The notes beneath the pieces were generated by a model. It worked only from the letters and a program-made list of their open reading frames with translations, was not told the origin of the DNA and searched no databases. The position numbers were made by a program, and so were the translations under genes. A DNA stretch of 64,000 nucleotides from the NCBI RefSeq assembly GCF_000463015.1, contig NC_022247.1, positions 1,736,001 to 1,800,000 on the forward strand, in the 5' to 3' direction. The DNA is from Variovorax paradoxus B4 (lineage in GTDB: Bacteria; Pseudomonadota; Gammaproteobacteria; Burkholderiales; Burkholderiaceae_C). Of this stretch, positions 7,499 to 16,144 are shown piece after piece. How positions within the stretch are numbered: the first letter of the stretch is position 1; every line of letters begins with the position of its first letter.

Positions 7499-8206
7499 AT
7501 GACAGATACCACCACCATGTCCCATGTTGTGATTACCGGGGCCGCGGGCGCGCTGGGCCGTGCGGTGGTCCAGCATTTCCTCGGGCAGGGCGCGCGCCTG
7601 GCGCTGGTCGACCACCGTGCGGACCGCCTGGCCGAGGTCTTCCCGGGCCTGGACAATTCGCAGCACCTGCTGCTCGCGGGCGATGTGACCTCGGCGGCCG
7701 ACATGTCGGAACTCGCGGGCCAGGCGCTCAAGGCCTTCGGCCGCATCGATGCGCTGGTCCACATTGCCGGCGGCTTCGAGATGGGCGAGGCCACGCACGC
7801 GCTCACGCGGGCAAGCTGGGACCGGATGATGAACCTCAACGCCTGGTCCTTCGTGGCGGTGACGCAGGCGGTGCTGCCCTCGATGATCGAGCACGGCGCC
7901 GGCCGCATCGTGGCGATCACGGCCAAGGTGGCGGCGCGCGGCCTGCCGGCCATGGCGGCGTACATCGCATCGAAGAGCGCGCTGCAGCGCCTGGTCGAGG
8001 CCATGGCCGCCGAGGCCGCCCCGCATGGCGTGGCCATCAACAGCGTGGCGCCCAGCGTGCTCGACACGCCGGCCAATCGGCAGGCCATGCCGGACGCCAA
8101 TCCCGACGAGTGGGTGTCGACTGCCGTCGCGGCGCAGACCATCGGCTTTCTTGCGTCGCCCGCGGCCGCGGCGCTGCATGGCCAGCACCTGACGCTCGAC
8201 ACCTGA
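7499..8206 (+). CDS. Short-chain dehydrogenase/reductase
   Basis: A 235-residue SDR. The cofactor motif TGAAGALG is at residues 13-20 and the active-site Tyr155/Lys159 pair in YIASK. The C-terminus (LHGQHLTLDT) replaces the usual glycine-rich end. I chose the ATG at 7499; a second ATG seven codons on is possible. It is monocistronic: tRNA-Lys is divergent upstream and a strong terminator follows 22 bp after the stop. Substrate cannot be told from sequence. The group II intron is inserted just past its terminator and so does not interrupt the gene. Confidence 0.87.
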   Translation: MTDTTTMSHVVITGAAGALGRAVVQHFLGQGARLALVDHRADRLAEVFPGLDNSQHLLLAGDVTSAADMSELAGQALKAFGRIDALVHIAGGFEMGEATHALTRASWDRMMNLNAWSFVAVTQAVLPSMIEHGAGRIVAITAKVAARGLPAMAAYIASKSALQRLVEAMAAEAAPHGVAINSVAPSVLDTPANRQAMPDANPDEWVSTAVAAQTIGFLASPAAAALHGQHLTLDT

Positions 8207-8228
8207 GCTGAAGCAAGAGGAACAGCAA

Positions 8229-8260
8229 GGGCCCTGGCGGCAACGCCAGGGCCCTTTTTT
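8229..8260 (+). terminator. Rho-independent terminator, intron target
   Basis: Perfect 11 bp stem GGGCCCTGGCG (8229-8239) and CGCCAGGGCCC (8244-8254), loop GCAA, six T at 8255-8260. It ends the SDR gene at 7499. The group II intron begins within two bases of the T-run. Confidence 0.95.
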
Positions 8261-8641
8261 CGTGTGCGCCCAGCATGGGCGCGATCCTGGAGGTGCAAGT
8301 CCTCCCGCGAGCTGGCCACAGCGAGCGAAGCGAACCGCAACTGCGCGAGGGCGACCGAGCGTGGGGAGGAAGCGTGAAGCGTAAACCGCGAGTCGAGGTA
8401 CACAAACCGCATCTGAGGCGCTGCCGAGCAGGGCGAGCGGGCATGAGACTGCGAAGCTCTTGTGGTCAAGGCGAGGTGGCGTAAATGGGGCGATTGTGCG
8501 GTGAAGGATCGCGTTCTTGCCTGGGGAGATCTCGCCTCGTGCCTGAAAGGGCGACGGGCTTGCCCGGAGCGAGACGTCAGCAGCGGCCGTAGTAGTCGGG
8601 TCTCCCGGCGAAGGGCCAAACGAGAAGGACAGTGACGAGAC

Positions 8642-10014
8642 ATGCCGCTTGGAAGTGCAAGGCATCAGAAGTGCGCGCAAGCGCAGCGACCGACGCAAGG
8701 GCGCGGTGAAGCCTCGCCGGAGCGTGGGCGCGATGAAGCACGGCCGGCGCGGCATGACCACACGCACTGGGGGCCAGAGGACCTGATGGGGCAGGCACTG
8801 GCACAGCACAACATGGCGGCGGCGTGGAAACGCGTCAAGGCCAACAAGGGGAGCGCTGGCGTCGATGGACGCACGGTGCAGCAAACGGGGGAAGACCTGA
8901 AGACCCAATGGCCCGACATCCGGCGCGGCTTGCTCGACGGTACCTACCGGCCCAGTCCGGTACGCCGCGTGGGCATACCCAAGCCGGGTGGAGGGACGCG
9001 GGAATTGGGGATTCCCACCGTGGTGGACAGGCTGATCCAGCAGGCCCTGTTGCAGGTGCTGCAACCGCTCATCGATCCGACCTTCAGCGAGCACAGCTAC
9101 GGCTTGCGGCCGGGGCGCAGCGCGCATCAGGCGGTCCAAGCGGCCAGACAGTACGTGGAGCAAGGGCGGTGTGTGGTGGTGGACGTGGACCTGGGGAAAT
9201 TCTTCGACCGCGTGAACCACGACATCCTGATGGATCGGCTGGGCAAGCGAATCGCCGACAAGGCGGTGCTGCGGCTGATCCGTCACTACCTGAACGCCGG
9301 CATCATGGCGAACGGGGTCATGCAGATGCGCGTGGAGGGGGCACGCCGCAAGGTGGGCCGCTGTCGCCGCTGCTGGCCAACGTGCTGCTCGACGAGGTGG
9401 ACCGCGCGCTCGAACGCAGGGGGCACAAGTTCGTGCGCTATGCGGACGACTGCAATGTCTACGTCAAGAGCAAGCGTGCCGGGCAACGGGTGTTGGACGG
9501 GCTGCGGGCGTGCTATGCCAAGCTGTGGTTGAAGGTCAACGAGACCAAGACCGCTGTGGCGACGGCATGGGGGCGCAAGTTCCTGGGCTACTGCCTGTGG
9601 GCTGCGCCGCAAAAGCAGGTGAAACTGGCCGTGGCCGGGGAGGCGGTGCAACGCTACAAGCAGCGCATTCGCCAGATAACCCGGCGCCAGACGGGGCGCA
9701 GCATGAACCAGATCGCACAGGACCTGCAAGCGTTCCTGCCGGGGTGGAAGGCGTACTTCCAACTGGCACAGACGCCCTCGGTCTGGCGGCGACTGGACGA
9801 ATGGTTGCGGCACCGCTTGCGAGCCATCCAGTTGAAGTTCTGGTGTCGGGGCCCGACCATGTACCGCGAACTGCGCGCCCTGGGTGCCAGTCGCGACGTG
9901 GCCGCCCGGATTGCGGCCAATGCTCGGCGCTGGTGGCACAACAGCGCGATGGCGCTGAACCGCGTGCTCACCATCGCGTACTTCGATGCGCTCGGAGTTC
10001 CCCGCCTATGCTGA
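8642..10014 (+). pseudogene. Group II intron reverse transcriptase/maturase, one-base frameshift
   Basis: The first part (from ATG 8642, or more likely the in-frame MGQALAQHN further on) carries the RT fingers and palm up to MQMRVEG; the frame then moves by -1 at the G-run 9337-9341 (five G, six expected). After the shift the protein continues with TPQGGPLSPLL, the catalytic YADD motif, and the maturase X domain (GWKAYFQLAQTP, RRWWHNSAMALN) to a stop at 10014. Restoring one G gives about 457 residues, the normal length for an endonuclease-minus LtrA-like protein. A homopolymer loss may be real or a sequencing error. Confidence 0.88.
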
Positions 10015-10028
10015 CCTCAACTTCTCGA

Positions 10029-10100
10029 ACCGCCCGGTGCGGACCCGCATGCCGGGTGGTGTGGGAGGGGTCCGGTCTTCGTTGACCGGCCCCTATCCCG
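10029..10100 (+). ncRNA. Group II intron domains V and VI
   Basis: Domain V at about 10029-10060: arms ACCGCCCGG and CCGGGTGGT with a short upper stem, carrying a CGC at the place of the catalytic triad, as in class C introns. Domain VI follows (GGGAGGGG, CGGTC, loop, GACCGG, CCCCTATCCC) with an unpaired A in CCCTATCCC that could be the branch point. Folding was done by eye. Confidence 0.65.
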
Positions 10101-10299
10101 ATTCCGCCGCGCGCCGCCCCGGGCAGGCGCTTTGTCATGGTTGCGGGCCCAGGGGACGGGGCGCTTGTCTCCCTGGAAAAGGGGCGCACTGCTCATGTGC
10201 GCATGCCGCGCGATTTCTACAGTGACCCCATGGCAAGACGCTTTGACCCGGTAAGGGGAAAGAAGCGGTGCCAGTCGACCACAACACTGGGGAACACGC

Positions 10300-10446
10300 A
10301 TGGAACCGCTCAACCTGCTGCCAAGAAGCTTCATGAACCTGCTGCGCGAGGACGCGGGCATGTCGTTCATGGAGGTCGCACTCATCGGCTCGCTCGTGGT
10401 GGTTGTGTGCCTGCTCCTGCTGCTTGCCGTGCGGCGCAGCGCCTGA
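10300..10446 (+). CDS. Small Flp-pilin-like protein (48 residues)
   Basis: Frame from ATG 10300 to TGA 10446. An N-terminal leader (LLREDAG) is followed by MSFMEVALIGSL and a long hydrophobic segment, ending in RRSA. If cut after Gly20, Glu falls at +5, as in Flp prepilins, but the usual Tyr after Glu is Val. It stands 10 bp before the prepilin peptidase gene and is the first gene of the Tad cluster. It may be a minor pilin or pseudopilin that starts assembly; it could also be a simple membrane microprotein. Confidence 0.62.
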   Translation: MEPLNLLPRSFMNLLREDAGMSFMEVALIGSLVVVVCLLLLLAVRRSA

Positions 10447-10456
10447 GGTTCGCACC

Positions 10457-11041
10457 ATGCAGGAATTCAACGCTGTCCTCGACCTGCTGGCGATGCTGGC
10501 CTCGGACTTCCGCATGAGCGGGCTCTTCGTGCTGCTGGTGATGGCCGCGGTCAGCGACGCGCGCTTCTACCGCATTCCCAACTGGCTGACCTTCGGCGGC
10601 ATGGTGTTCGCGATCATCTACGGCACCTTTGCGGCGCGCACGCCGATGACGGGTGCGCTGAACGCCCTGGGTGGCCTGGGCACGGGCCTGGCGATCATGC
10701 TGCCGTTCTATGTGCTGGGGATCATGGGCGCGGGCGACGTCAAGCTGATGGCGATGGTCGGCGCATTTCTCGGCCCCTATCAAACGCTGCAGGCCATCCT
10801 GTTCACCTGCATCGTCGGCGGCTTGGCGGCAGTGGTGGTAGCCATGCACCGGCGCCGCCTGGGCCACATGCTGTGCAACGTGAAGGATGCCGCGCAGGGC
10901 ATCGCCATCTCGGGCATTGCGGGAGTGCGGCCGAGCGGAACGATCGACACGCGGCAATCCATCGGAAAGCTGCCTTACGGCATCTGCATTTGCGTGGGGA
11001 CGATTGCACAGGTCCTGGCGCATCAGTTGGGCTTTGTCTAG
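10457..11041 (+). CDS. tadV: Tad pilus prepilin peptidase (TadV/CpaA)
   Basis: A 194-residue polytopic membrane protein, about the size of the minimal A24 aspartic peptidases. The two catalytic aspartates are visible: Asp34 in SDARFYRIPN and Asp94 in the GxGD motif GAGDVKL. It would cut the short leader of Flp pilins and of the TadE/F pseudopilins at the inner membrane. The ATG at 10457 is 10 bp after the small pilin-like gene. Transmembrane helices cover most of residues 20-165. Gene order with cpaB and the secretin next confirms a Tad/Flp cluster. Confidence 0.92.
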   Translation: MQEFNAVLDLLAMLASDFRMSGLFVLLVMAAVSDARFYRIPNWLTFGGMVFAIIYGTFAARTPMTGALNALGGLGTGLAIMLPFYVLGIMGAGDVKLMAMVGAFLGPYQTLQAILFTCIVGGLAAVVVAMHRRRLGHMLCNVKDAAQGIAISGIAGVRPSGTIDTRQSIGKLPYGICICVGTIAQVLAHQLGFV

Positions 11042-11080
11042 CCCGTCCCATTCTTCATTTCATCCACGGCGGAGATTCGC

Positions 11081-11923
11081 ATGAAAAACATCAAGGCGCT
11101 CGGGCTGCTTCTGCTGGCCCTCCTGACCGGTCTGGCGGCCGCGATCTACGCGGCGGGCTGGGTTTCCCGACAGGGCGGGATCGCATCCAACAAGGTGGTG
11201 GTGGCCGCCGTCGACATCGAGCTGGGCAGCCGGGTCAATCCCCAGATGCTGTCGCTGGTCGACTGGCCGAGCGGCTCGCTGCCGGCGGGGTCGTTCAAGG
11301 ACGCGAAGTCGCTCGAGGACCGCGTGGTCAAGGTCGGCGTGCTGCGCGGCGAGGCCATCCTGGAAGGCAAGCTCGCGCCGGTCGGCACCCAGGGCGGCCT
11401 TTCCGCCGTCATTGCCAGCGGCAAGCGCGCCATGACGGTGCGGGTCAACGACGTGGTGGGCGTGGCGGGCTTTGCGCTGCCGGGCAACTACGTCGACGTG
11501 ATGGTCAACGCGCAGCAGGACAAGAACCGCGGCGAAGAGAACCGCCAGATCAGCAAGACCGTGCTTGAAAAGGTGCTGGTGTTGGCAGTGGCGCAAGAAG
11601 CCAACCGCGACGACACCAAGCCGAAGGTGGTCAGCGCGGTGACGCTGGAGCTGTCGCTCGAAGACTCCGAAAAGCTCGACCTGGCGCGCAGCGTGGGAAC
11701 CCTCTCGCTGGTGCTGCGCAATCAGATGGACAAGACCACAGTTGCCACCGCAGGTATCACCAAGGGCCAGTTGTTCGGCGAGAAGGAAATCCTGCCGATC
11801 TCCACCACCGTGGCAGCGCGGCCGGCCCCCGCGCGAGTGCCGCGTACCGCCCCCGTGGTGCTGCGGCAATCCGAATGCGTGGAAGTGATCCAGCACGCAG
11901 CCCGCTCGCTCACCTGCTTCTGA
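11081..11923 (+). CDS. cpaB: Flp pilus assembly protein CpaB/RcpC
   Basis: A 280-residue protein with an N-terminal membrane or signal segment (residues 5-25, LGLLLLALLTGLAAAIYAAG), then an SAF-like domain (VVVAAVDIELGSRVNPQMLSL, and RGEAILEGKLAP). CpaB/RcpC sits in the periplasm and is thought to act with the secretin in pilus passage. RBS GGCGGAG lies before ATG 11081. It is between the prepilin peptidase and secretin genes, the standard Tad order. The C-terminus ends with a short Pro/Ala-rich and Cys-containing tail. Confidence 0.9.
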   Translation: MKNIKALGLLLLALLTGLAAAIYAAGWVSRQGGIASNKVVVAAVDIELGSRVNPQMLSLVDWPSGSLPAGSFKDAKSLEDRVVKVGVLRGEAILEGKLAPVGTQGGLSAVIASGKRAMTVRVNDVVGVAGFALPGNYVDVMVNAQQDKNRGEENRQISKTVLEKVLVLAVAQEANRDDTKPKVVSAVTLELSLEDSEKLDLARSVGTLSLVLRNQMDKTTVATAGITKGQLFGEKEILPISTTVAARPAPARVPRTAPVVLRQSECVEVIQHAARSLTCF

Positions 11924-11946
11924 TCACCCGCCTGGAGGAACCACAA

Positions 11947-13437
11947 GTGCAACATCTCTCTTCTTCTTCACCCGCCTGGCTGCTGGCGGCGCTCACGACC
12001 CTGGCGGCGCCAGGCTTTGCGGCGGAGCTTGCAGCCCCGGCTCCGGCACCCGTCGCGGCGCCATCGGCGCCCGCGCCGGCCGCCGCACCCGCGATGCGCC
12101 GCTGCAGGGCCATCATTCCGGACGACCAGCCGACCTATGCGGTGCTCGGCAAGTCGGTGGTCATTCCGCTGCAGACACGTGTCGCGCGCATCCTGGTCAG
12201 CGGGCAGCCGCCGAGCAACGCCCCGGCGGCCACGGCGCAGCCGCCAGCGGCGGCAAAGGGCGCAGGCGACGGCGTGGCCGATGTCGACGTGATGCTGCTG
12301 AGTCCGAACGATCTCTTCTTCCGCGGACGGCAGGCCGGCTCGATGAACGTGGTGCTGCAAAGCGCCGACGGCACCTGCTATATCAAGGACGTCATCGTGA
12401 CGATCGACCCGGGCGCGCTGCAGTCCAAGCTGGCCGAGCTGATGCCCGAAGAGAACCGCATCCGCGTGCGCAGCGCCGAGAAATCCATCGTGCTCACCGG
12501 CGAGGTCAGCGACACGCTCAAGCTCGACGACGTGCTGACCCTGGCCGCGGCCTACGGCGCGGACGGCAAGAAGGTGGTGAACCTGCTGCGCGTCACGGCG
12601 CCGCAGCAAGTGATGCTGGAGGTGAAGATTGCCGAAGTCAGCAAGACGCTGCTGGACCGGCTGGGCGCGCGTGTCGGCCTGCTCCGTACAGCCAGCGGCG
12701 GGCTCAACACCTATTCGCTGATCTCCGACTTCCTGAGCGGCGGCTCGGGGCTTGTCGAGGCGCTGCGGATCGGCCGTGCGTCGATTGGGATCGACGGCCA
12801 GAAAGACGACGGCCTGGTGCGCATCCTGGCCGAGCCCAACATCATGTCGATCAGCGGCCAGCAGGCCAGCTTCCTGTCGGGCGGCAAGATCTTCATCCCT
12901 GTGGCGCAGAGCTCCAACGGCCGCAGCGGCTCGACCATCACGCTCGAGGAAAAGGAATTCGGCATCGGCGTGAAGTTCACCCCCACCGTATTGAACGGCG
13001 GCCGGGTCAACCTCAAGATGGTGTCGGAAGTGTCGGACCTGTCGCAGACCGGCTCGCCCTTCACCACCGTGGGCGGCGTGACGGCGGTGCTGCCGTCGCT
13101 GACGGTGCGCCGCGCCGACACCACCGTGCAGCTCAACGACGGCCAGAGCTTCGTCATTGCGGGGCTCATCAAGAGCAACGTCACCGAAACCATCAAGCGC
13201 TACCCCGGACTGGGCGAGGTTCCGGTGATGGGCGCGCTGTTCCGCAGCTCCGAGTTCCAGAACGACCAGACCGAGCTGATGTTCGTGATCACGCCGCGCC
13301 TGGTCCGGCCGCTGGCCGAGACGCCCCGTGTTCCGACCGACAACCACGTCGTTCCAAGCCGCGCCGAGGTCTACCTGAACGGCAGCCTCGAAAGTAGCAC
13401 CCCGGCCCCGGTCGCACCGGCAAGCAATCCCCTGTAA
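11947..13437 (+). CDS. cpaC: Tad pilus outer-membrane secretin (RcpA/CpaC)
   Basis: A 496-residue secretin. Start GTG 11947 has CTGGAGGAA upstream and gives a signal peptide ending near GFAAELAAP. An Ala/Pro-rich stretch follows (about 25-50), then a pilus-secretin N-domain (YAVLGKSVVIPL), a BON-like segment (NRIRVRSAEKSIVLTGEVSD) and the secretin core, closing with PVMGALFRSSEFQNDQTELM and ITPRLVRPL. It would form the outer-membrane ring through which the Flp pilus passes. The extra N-terminal Ala/Pro linker is the only unusual part. It lies 23 bp after cpaB. Confidence 0.93.
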   Translation: MQHLSSSSPAWLLAALTTLAAPGFAAELAAPAPAPVAAPSAPAPAAAPAMRRCRAIIPDDQPTYAVLGKSVVIPLQTRVARILVSGQPPSNAPAATAQPPAAAKGAGDGVADVDVMLLSPNDLFFRGRQAGSMNVVLQSADGTCYIKDVIVTIDPGALQSKLAELMPEENRIRVRSAEKSIVLTGEVSDTLKLDDVLTLAAAYGADGKKVVNLLRVTAPQQVMLEVKIAEVSKTLLDRLGARVGLLRTASGGLNTYSLISDFLSGGSGLVEALRIGRASIGIDGQKDDGLVRILAEPNIMSISGQQASFLSGGKIFIPVAQSSNGRSGSTITLEEKEFGIGVKFTPTVLNGGRVNLKMVSEVSDLSQTGSPFTTVGGVTAVLPSLTVRRADTTVQLNDGQSFVIAGLIKSNVTETIKRYPGLGEVPVMGALFRSSEFQNDQTELMFVITPRLVRPLAETPRVPTDNHVVPSRAEVYLNGSLESSTPAPVAPASNPL

Positions 13438-13448
13438 GGAGCACCACC

Positions 13449-13724
13449 ATGTTCAAGTCGACCATTCTCGCGCTGACGCTGCTTGTGGGCGCCGGATGCT
13501 CCCACGTCACACCCAACTACGACGCGCGCTTTGGCGATGCGGTGCGCGACGCCAAGAAGAAGATGACCATCAATCCCGATGCCGGCAAGGATGGCAACCC
13601 GGTTGTCGGCATGGACGGCCGCGCGGCGCGCGAGTCGATGCTGCAGTACCAGGAGTCCTACAAGAAGCCACCGCCTGCGGTGAACGTCATCAACATCGGC
13701 GGCGCGATCGGCGGCGAAAAGTAG
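13449..13724 (+). CDS. Small Tad-cluster lipoprotein
   Basis: A 91-residue protein with a lipoprotein signal: hydrophobic segment 5-13 and Cys17 in VGAGCSH (Gly at -3 is a weak lipobox position). After the Cys come NYDARFGDAVRDAKKKMT and a central RAARESMLQYQESYKKP block. It lies 11 bp after the secretin gene. A pilotin or secretin-stabilising role, as for RcpB/CpaD-type proteins, is possible but I cannot align it to either, so this is inference from position. Confidence 0.8.
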   Translation: MFKSTILALTLLVGAGCSHVTPNYDARFGDAVRDAKKKMTINPDAGKDGNPVVGMDGRAARESMLQYQESYKKPPPAVNVINIGGAIGGEK

Positions 13725-13888
13725 CGCACTCGTCTTTCGACCGATTGCACCTCTTTTCATCGCGCGCTTCTTTTATCAACCAGCTTTGTACGAAAGGAGA
13801 GTCACGACCAAAGTCATCACTCTTATGCAACGCAATTCACTCATTCACGAAATCTGTTTTCTCATTTGAACCTTGAAAGGAAAGACTC

Positions 13889-14095
13889 ATGTCCAACATT
13901 CTCCAATCCATTGGCCAATTTACCCGCGGCTTCCTGCGTGACGAAGACGGCGCTCAGGTCGTCGAGTACGCGCTGATCATCGCTGTCGTCTCGATCGCGC
14001 TGGTCGTTGCACTGCAAGCCCTCACTACCGGTGGCGGTTTCACGCAATTTATTGGCCGCGTCACGACCTGCCTGACCACGGCTACGTGCGTGTAA
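13889..14095 (+). CDS. flp: Flp-type major pilin, copy 1
   Basis: A 68-residue prepilin. The leader ends RDEDG, and cleavage after Gly21 leaves AQVVEYALII, with Glu at +5 and Tyr at +6, the Flp hallmark. A hydrophobic helix (about 28-47) follows. The C-terminus has an unusual Cys-x5-Cys pair (CLTTATCV). A 164 bp AT-richer gap precedes it, with GAAAGGAAAG before the start, so it probably has its own strong promoter. A second, closely similar pilin gene follows after 90 bp. Confidence 0.94.
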   Translation: MSNILQSIGQFTRGFLRDEDGAQVVEYALIIAVVSIALVVALQALTTGGGFTQFIGRVTTCLTTATCV

Positions 14096-14185
14096 GCGAT
14101 GGGTGGCGGGCCGGGCGATGCCCAGCCCGCTTCCCGTCGCCAGCGTTCCATCGGTTTTCTCAAGCAAAGAAACGGAGTAGCCACC

Positions 14186-14362
14186 ATGTTCAAGTCATTC
14201 CTGCAGGACGAGAGCGGCGCTCAGGTTGTGGAGTACGCGCTGATCATTGCCGTCATCTCCATCGCGCTGGTGCTCGCGCTGCAACCGCTGTCCCTCGCCG
14301 CAAGCTTCGGTTCCTTCATTGGCCGCGTTGCCACCTGCCTTGGCGCCGGGAACTGCGTCTGA
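14186..14362 (+). CDS. flp: Flp-type pilin, copy 2
   Basis: A 58-residue prepilin, ten residues shorter at the leader than copy 1. Cleavage after Gly11 leaves AQVVEYALII, identical to copy 1 across the motif, then a hydrophobic helix, and the same C-terminal Cys-x5-Cys arrangement (CLGAGNCV). Start ATG 14186 is favoured by the upstream ACGGAG and by the match to copy 1. The pair looks like a tandem duplication; one may be the major and the other a minor or alternately expressed subunit. Confidence 0.93.
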   Translation: MFKSFLQDESGAQVVEYALIIAVISIALVLALQPLSLAASFGSFIGRVATCLGAGNCV

Positions 14363-14405
14363 GTCGGTCCAGTTCGAATTGCCACCCTCGTACCGGAAGC
14401 CGATC

Positions 14406-15674
14406 ATGAAAATCCATCGCCTTCAACAACGTCAGCGTGGCGCGATGATCGTCACGGCCGCGCTGTTCCTGCTGTTCCTGATGGGATTCATGGGCATTGC
14501 GCTCGACTTCGGGCACCTGTTCGTCGTGAGGGCCGAGTTGCAGACGGCCGTGGACAGCTGTGCACTGGCCGCAGCGCGCGAGCTCGACGGTCAGGGCTCA
14601 GCGGTCGCGCGGGCCCAGAGCGCTGGCCAGACGGCCGGCAACGCGAACCGGGTCAACATGCAGTCGGCCACCTGGAGCGGAGAGGGCCAGATCGTTCTCG
14701 CCGAAATCACCTTTCGAGATGCCGCCTATGCGCCCACGACCAATCCTCTCGTGGCCGCCTATGCGCAATGCGTGCATACCCAGCCCAACATCGAAGTCTG
14801 GCTCATGAAAGCCATGGGGGCCTTCTCTGGCGATACCGCTGGCAATCCCGCAACCCGCAGCGTTGCAGCCAGCGCGGTGGCCACCCGTGCCAGTGCGCAG
14901 ACCACCTGCCCCATTCCGGTCGGAGTGAAACCCAAGCCGGGTGGCGTGGCGCCCAACTACGGCTTCGTCGTCGGCGAATGGGTGAAGCTGATCCAGGCAC
15001 AGAGCGGGGCCGCCGGCGGCGAGATCGGCTGGGCCAATCTCGATGGAAGCAACAGCGCCTCGGAGACCGAGTCGGAGATGAACAATCACTGCGGAACGAA
15101 GGTGGGCGACACGCTCGGCACGCCAGGTGTGCAGACCTCGATCGTCGATGTCTGGAACCAGCGCTTCGGCATCTACAAGAACAGCGGCGATCCGAGCACC
15201 CAGCGGCCCGACTACACCGGCTATGCCTACACCGCCCTCAACTGGCCCGCGCAGTTCAATGCCTACGACGGGCCGGCGCCCGGATCGCCTGCGAGCGCCC
15301 AGAACTTCCTGGCCAAGCGGGCGGTCTTTGCTTCCTGCGCCGACACCGGCACCAACGTGAAGGGCGCGAACGGCTGCGAAGCGATCACGGGGCTGTCGCT
15401 CAACGGCTTTCAGAAGCTGGCCGCGCCGGGCAACGTCGCGGGCGGCCACAAGCAATACGGGTTCGATCGGCGCATCGTCACGGCGCCGATTCTCGACGGC
15501 GCCGGGCGTGTGATGGACTACGCCTGCTTGCTGATGCTTCAGCCCCTGAGCATTCCAATGACCGACACGTGGCTGGAGTTCCGCGGCAATGCGGGCGCCG
15601 TGGGCAGCCCCTGCACGACGAGCGGACTCCCCGGCGGTGCGGCGGGGCCGCTGGTCCCGGTCCTGGTGAGGTGA
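14406..15674 (+). CDS. tadG: TadG-like pilus assembly protein
   Basis: A 422-residue protein with the Tad-type N-terminus: short basic segment (RLQQRQRG), then a membrane helix (residues about 14-36) and the GIALDFGHLFVVRAELQTAVDS signature region that marks TadG/Tad-domain proteins. The large remaining part is extracytoplasmic, with several Cys that could form disulfides. It would sit in the inner membrane and project into the periplasm. It lies directly after the pilin genes, and its stop overlaps the next start (TGATG). The segment after Gly13 (AMIVTAA) is degenerate as a prepilin site. Confidence 0.85.
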   Translation: MKIHRLQQRQRGAMIVTAALFLLFLMGFMGIALDFGHLFVVRAELQTAVDSCALAAARELDGQGSAVARAQSAGQTAGNANRVNMQSATWSGEGQIVLAEITFRDAAYAPTTNPLVAAYAQCVHTQPNIEVWLMKAMGAFSGDTAGNPATRSVAASAVATRASAQTTCPIPVGVKPKPGGVAPNYGFVVGEWVKLIQAQSGAAGGEIGWANLDGSNSASETESEMNNHCGTKVGDTLGTPGVQTSIVDVWNQRFGIYKNSGDPSTQRPDYTGYAYTALNWPAQFNAYDGPAPGSPASAQNFLAKRAVFASCADTGTNVKGANGCEAITGLSLNGFQKLAAPGNVAGGHKQYGFDRRIVTAPILDGAGRVMDYACLLMLQPLSIPMTDTWLEFRGNAGAVGSPCTTSGLPGGAAGPLVPVLVR

Positions 15675-16144
15675 TGCACATGAAAAAGACATCCAATCAC
15701 AGGCGGCAGCGCGGCGCGGCGCTGGTCGAGCTGGCGCTCATCACGCCGCTCCTGCTGCTGCTCACCTTCATCACGACCGAGTTCGGCCGAGCGATGTACG
15801 AATACAACCTGGTCGTCAAGTCGACGCGCGACGCGGTCCGCTACTTGTCGGTCCAGACGCCAAATTCGCACATCGCCGAGGCGCGCAACCTGATGGTGTT
15901 CGGCAACATCGACGGTACGGGCGTGCCGCTGGCGCGCGGCCTGAGCCTCGCGAACGTGCCCGCGGGCAGTTGCTGCACCTGGCAGACGACGGGGGCGAAT
16001 CCGCTCATCACGACCGTGACGGTACGCATCAGCAGCTACACCTTCCACTCGCTCTTTCCTTCGGTGATGGGCATCGCCTTCGCCGATGCAAACGGCGATC
16101 TCGTCTTCAGCGACATCACCGCCACCATGAGGGCGCCATCATGA
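15674..16144 (+). CDS. tadE: TadE-like pseudopilin
   Basis: A 156-residue protein with a class-IV prepilin-type N-terminus: basic RRQRG, then AALVELALITP, where Glu is +5 after the predicted cut at Gly. The hydrophobic helix covers about 16-38. The C-terminal domain contains a CC pair (GSCCTWQ). Start ATG 15674 shares bases with the TadG stop; an ATG two codons later is equally possible. TadE pseudopilins are processed by TadV and needed for pilus formation. Confidence 0.87.
   Translation: MHMKKTSNHRRQRGAALVELALITPLLLLLTFITTEFGRAMYEYNLVVKSTRDAVRYLSVQTPNSHIAEARNLMVFGNIDGTGVPLARGLSLANVPAGSCCTWQTTGANPLITTVTVRISSYTFHSLFPSVMGIAFADANGDLVFSDITATMRAPS

Larger units (their letters stand above)
8262..10102 (+). 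mobile_element. Group II intron, bacterial class C-like, about 1.84 kb
   Basis: The 5' end GTGTG fits the GUGYG consensus and is followed by a GC-rich structured region of about 380 nt. A reverse transcriptase/maturase frame fills the middle, and the 3' end has a domain V/VI pair (10029-10100) and ends near GAT at 10102. Placement directly after an intrinsic terminator and a maturase without an HNH endonuclease domain are both hallmarks of class C introns. Boundaries are good to a few bases. The maturase is frameshifted, so this copy is probably not self-mobile unless helped in trans. Confidence 0.85.

Noticed and set aside
10219..10240. Sigma-54-like TGGCAAGACGCTTTG before the Tad cluster
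   Set aside because: The spacing between GG and GC does not fit the -24/-12 consensus and the second element lacks GC.
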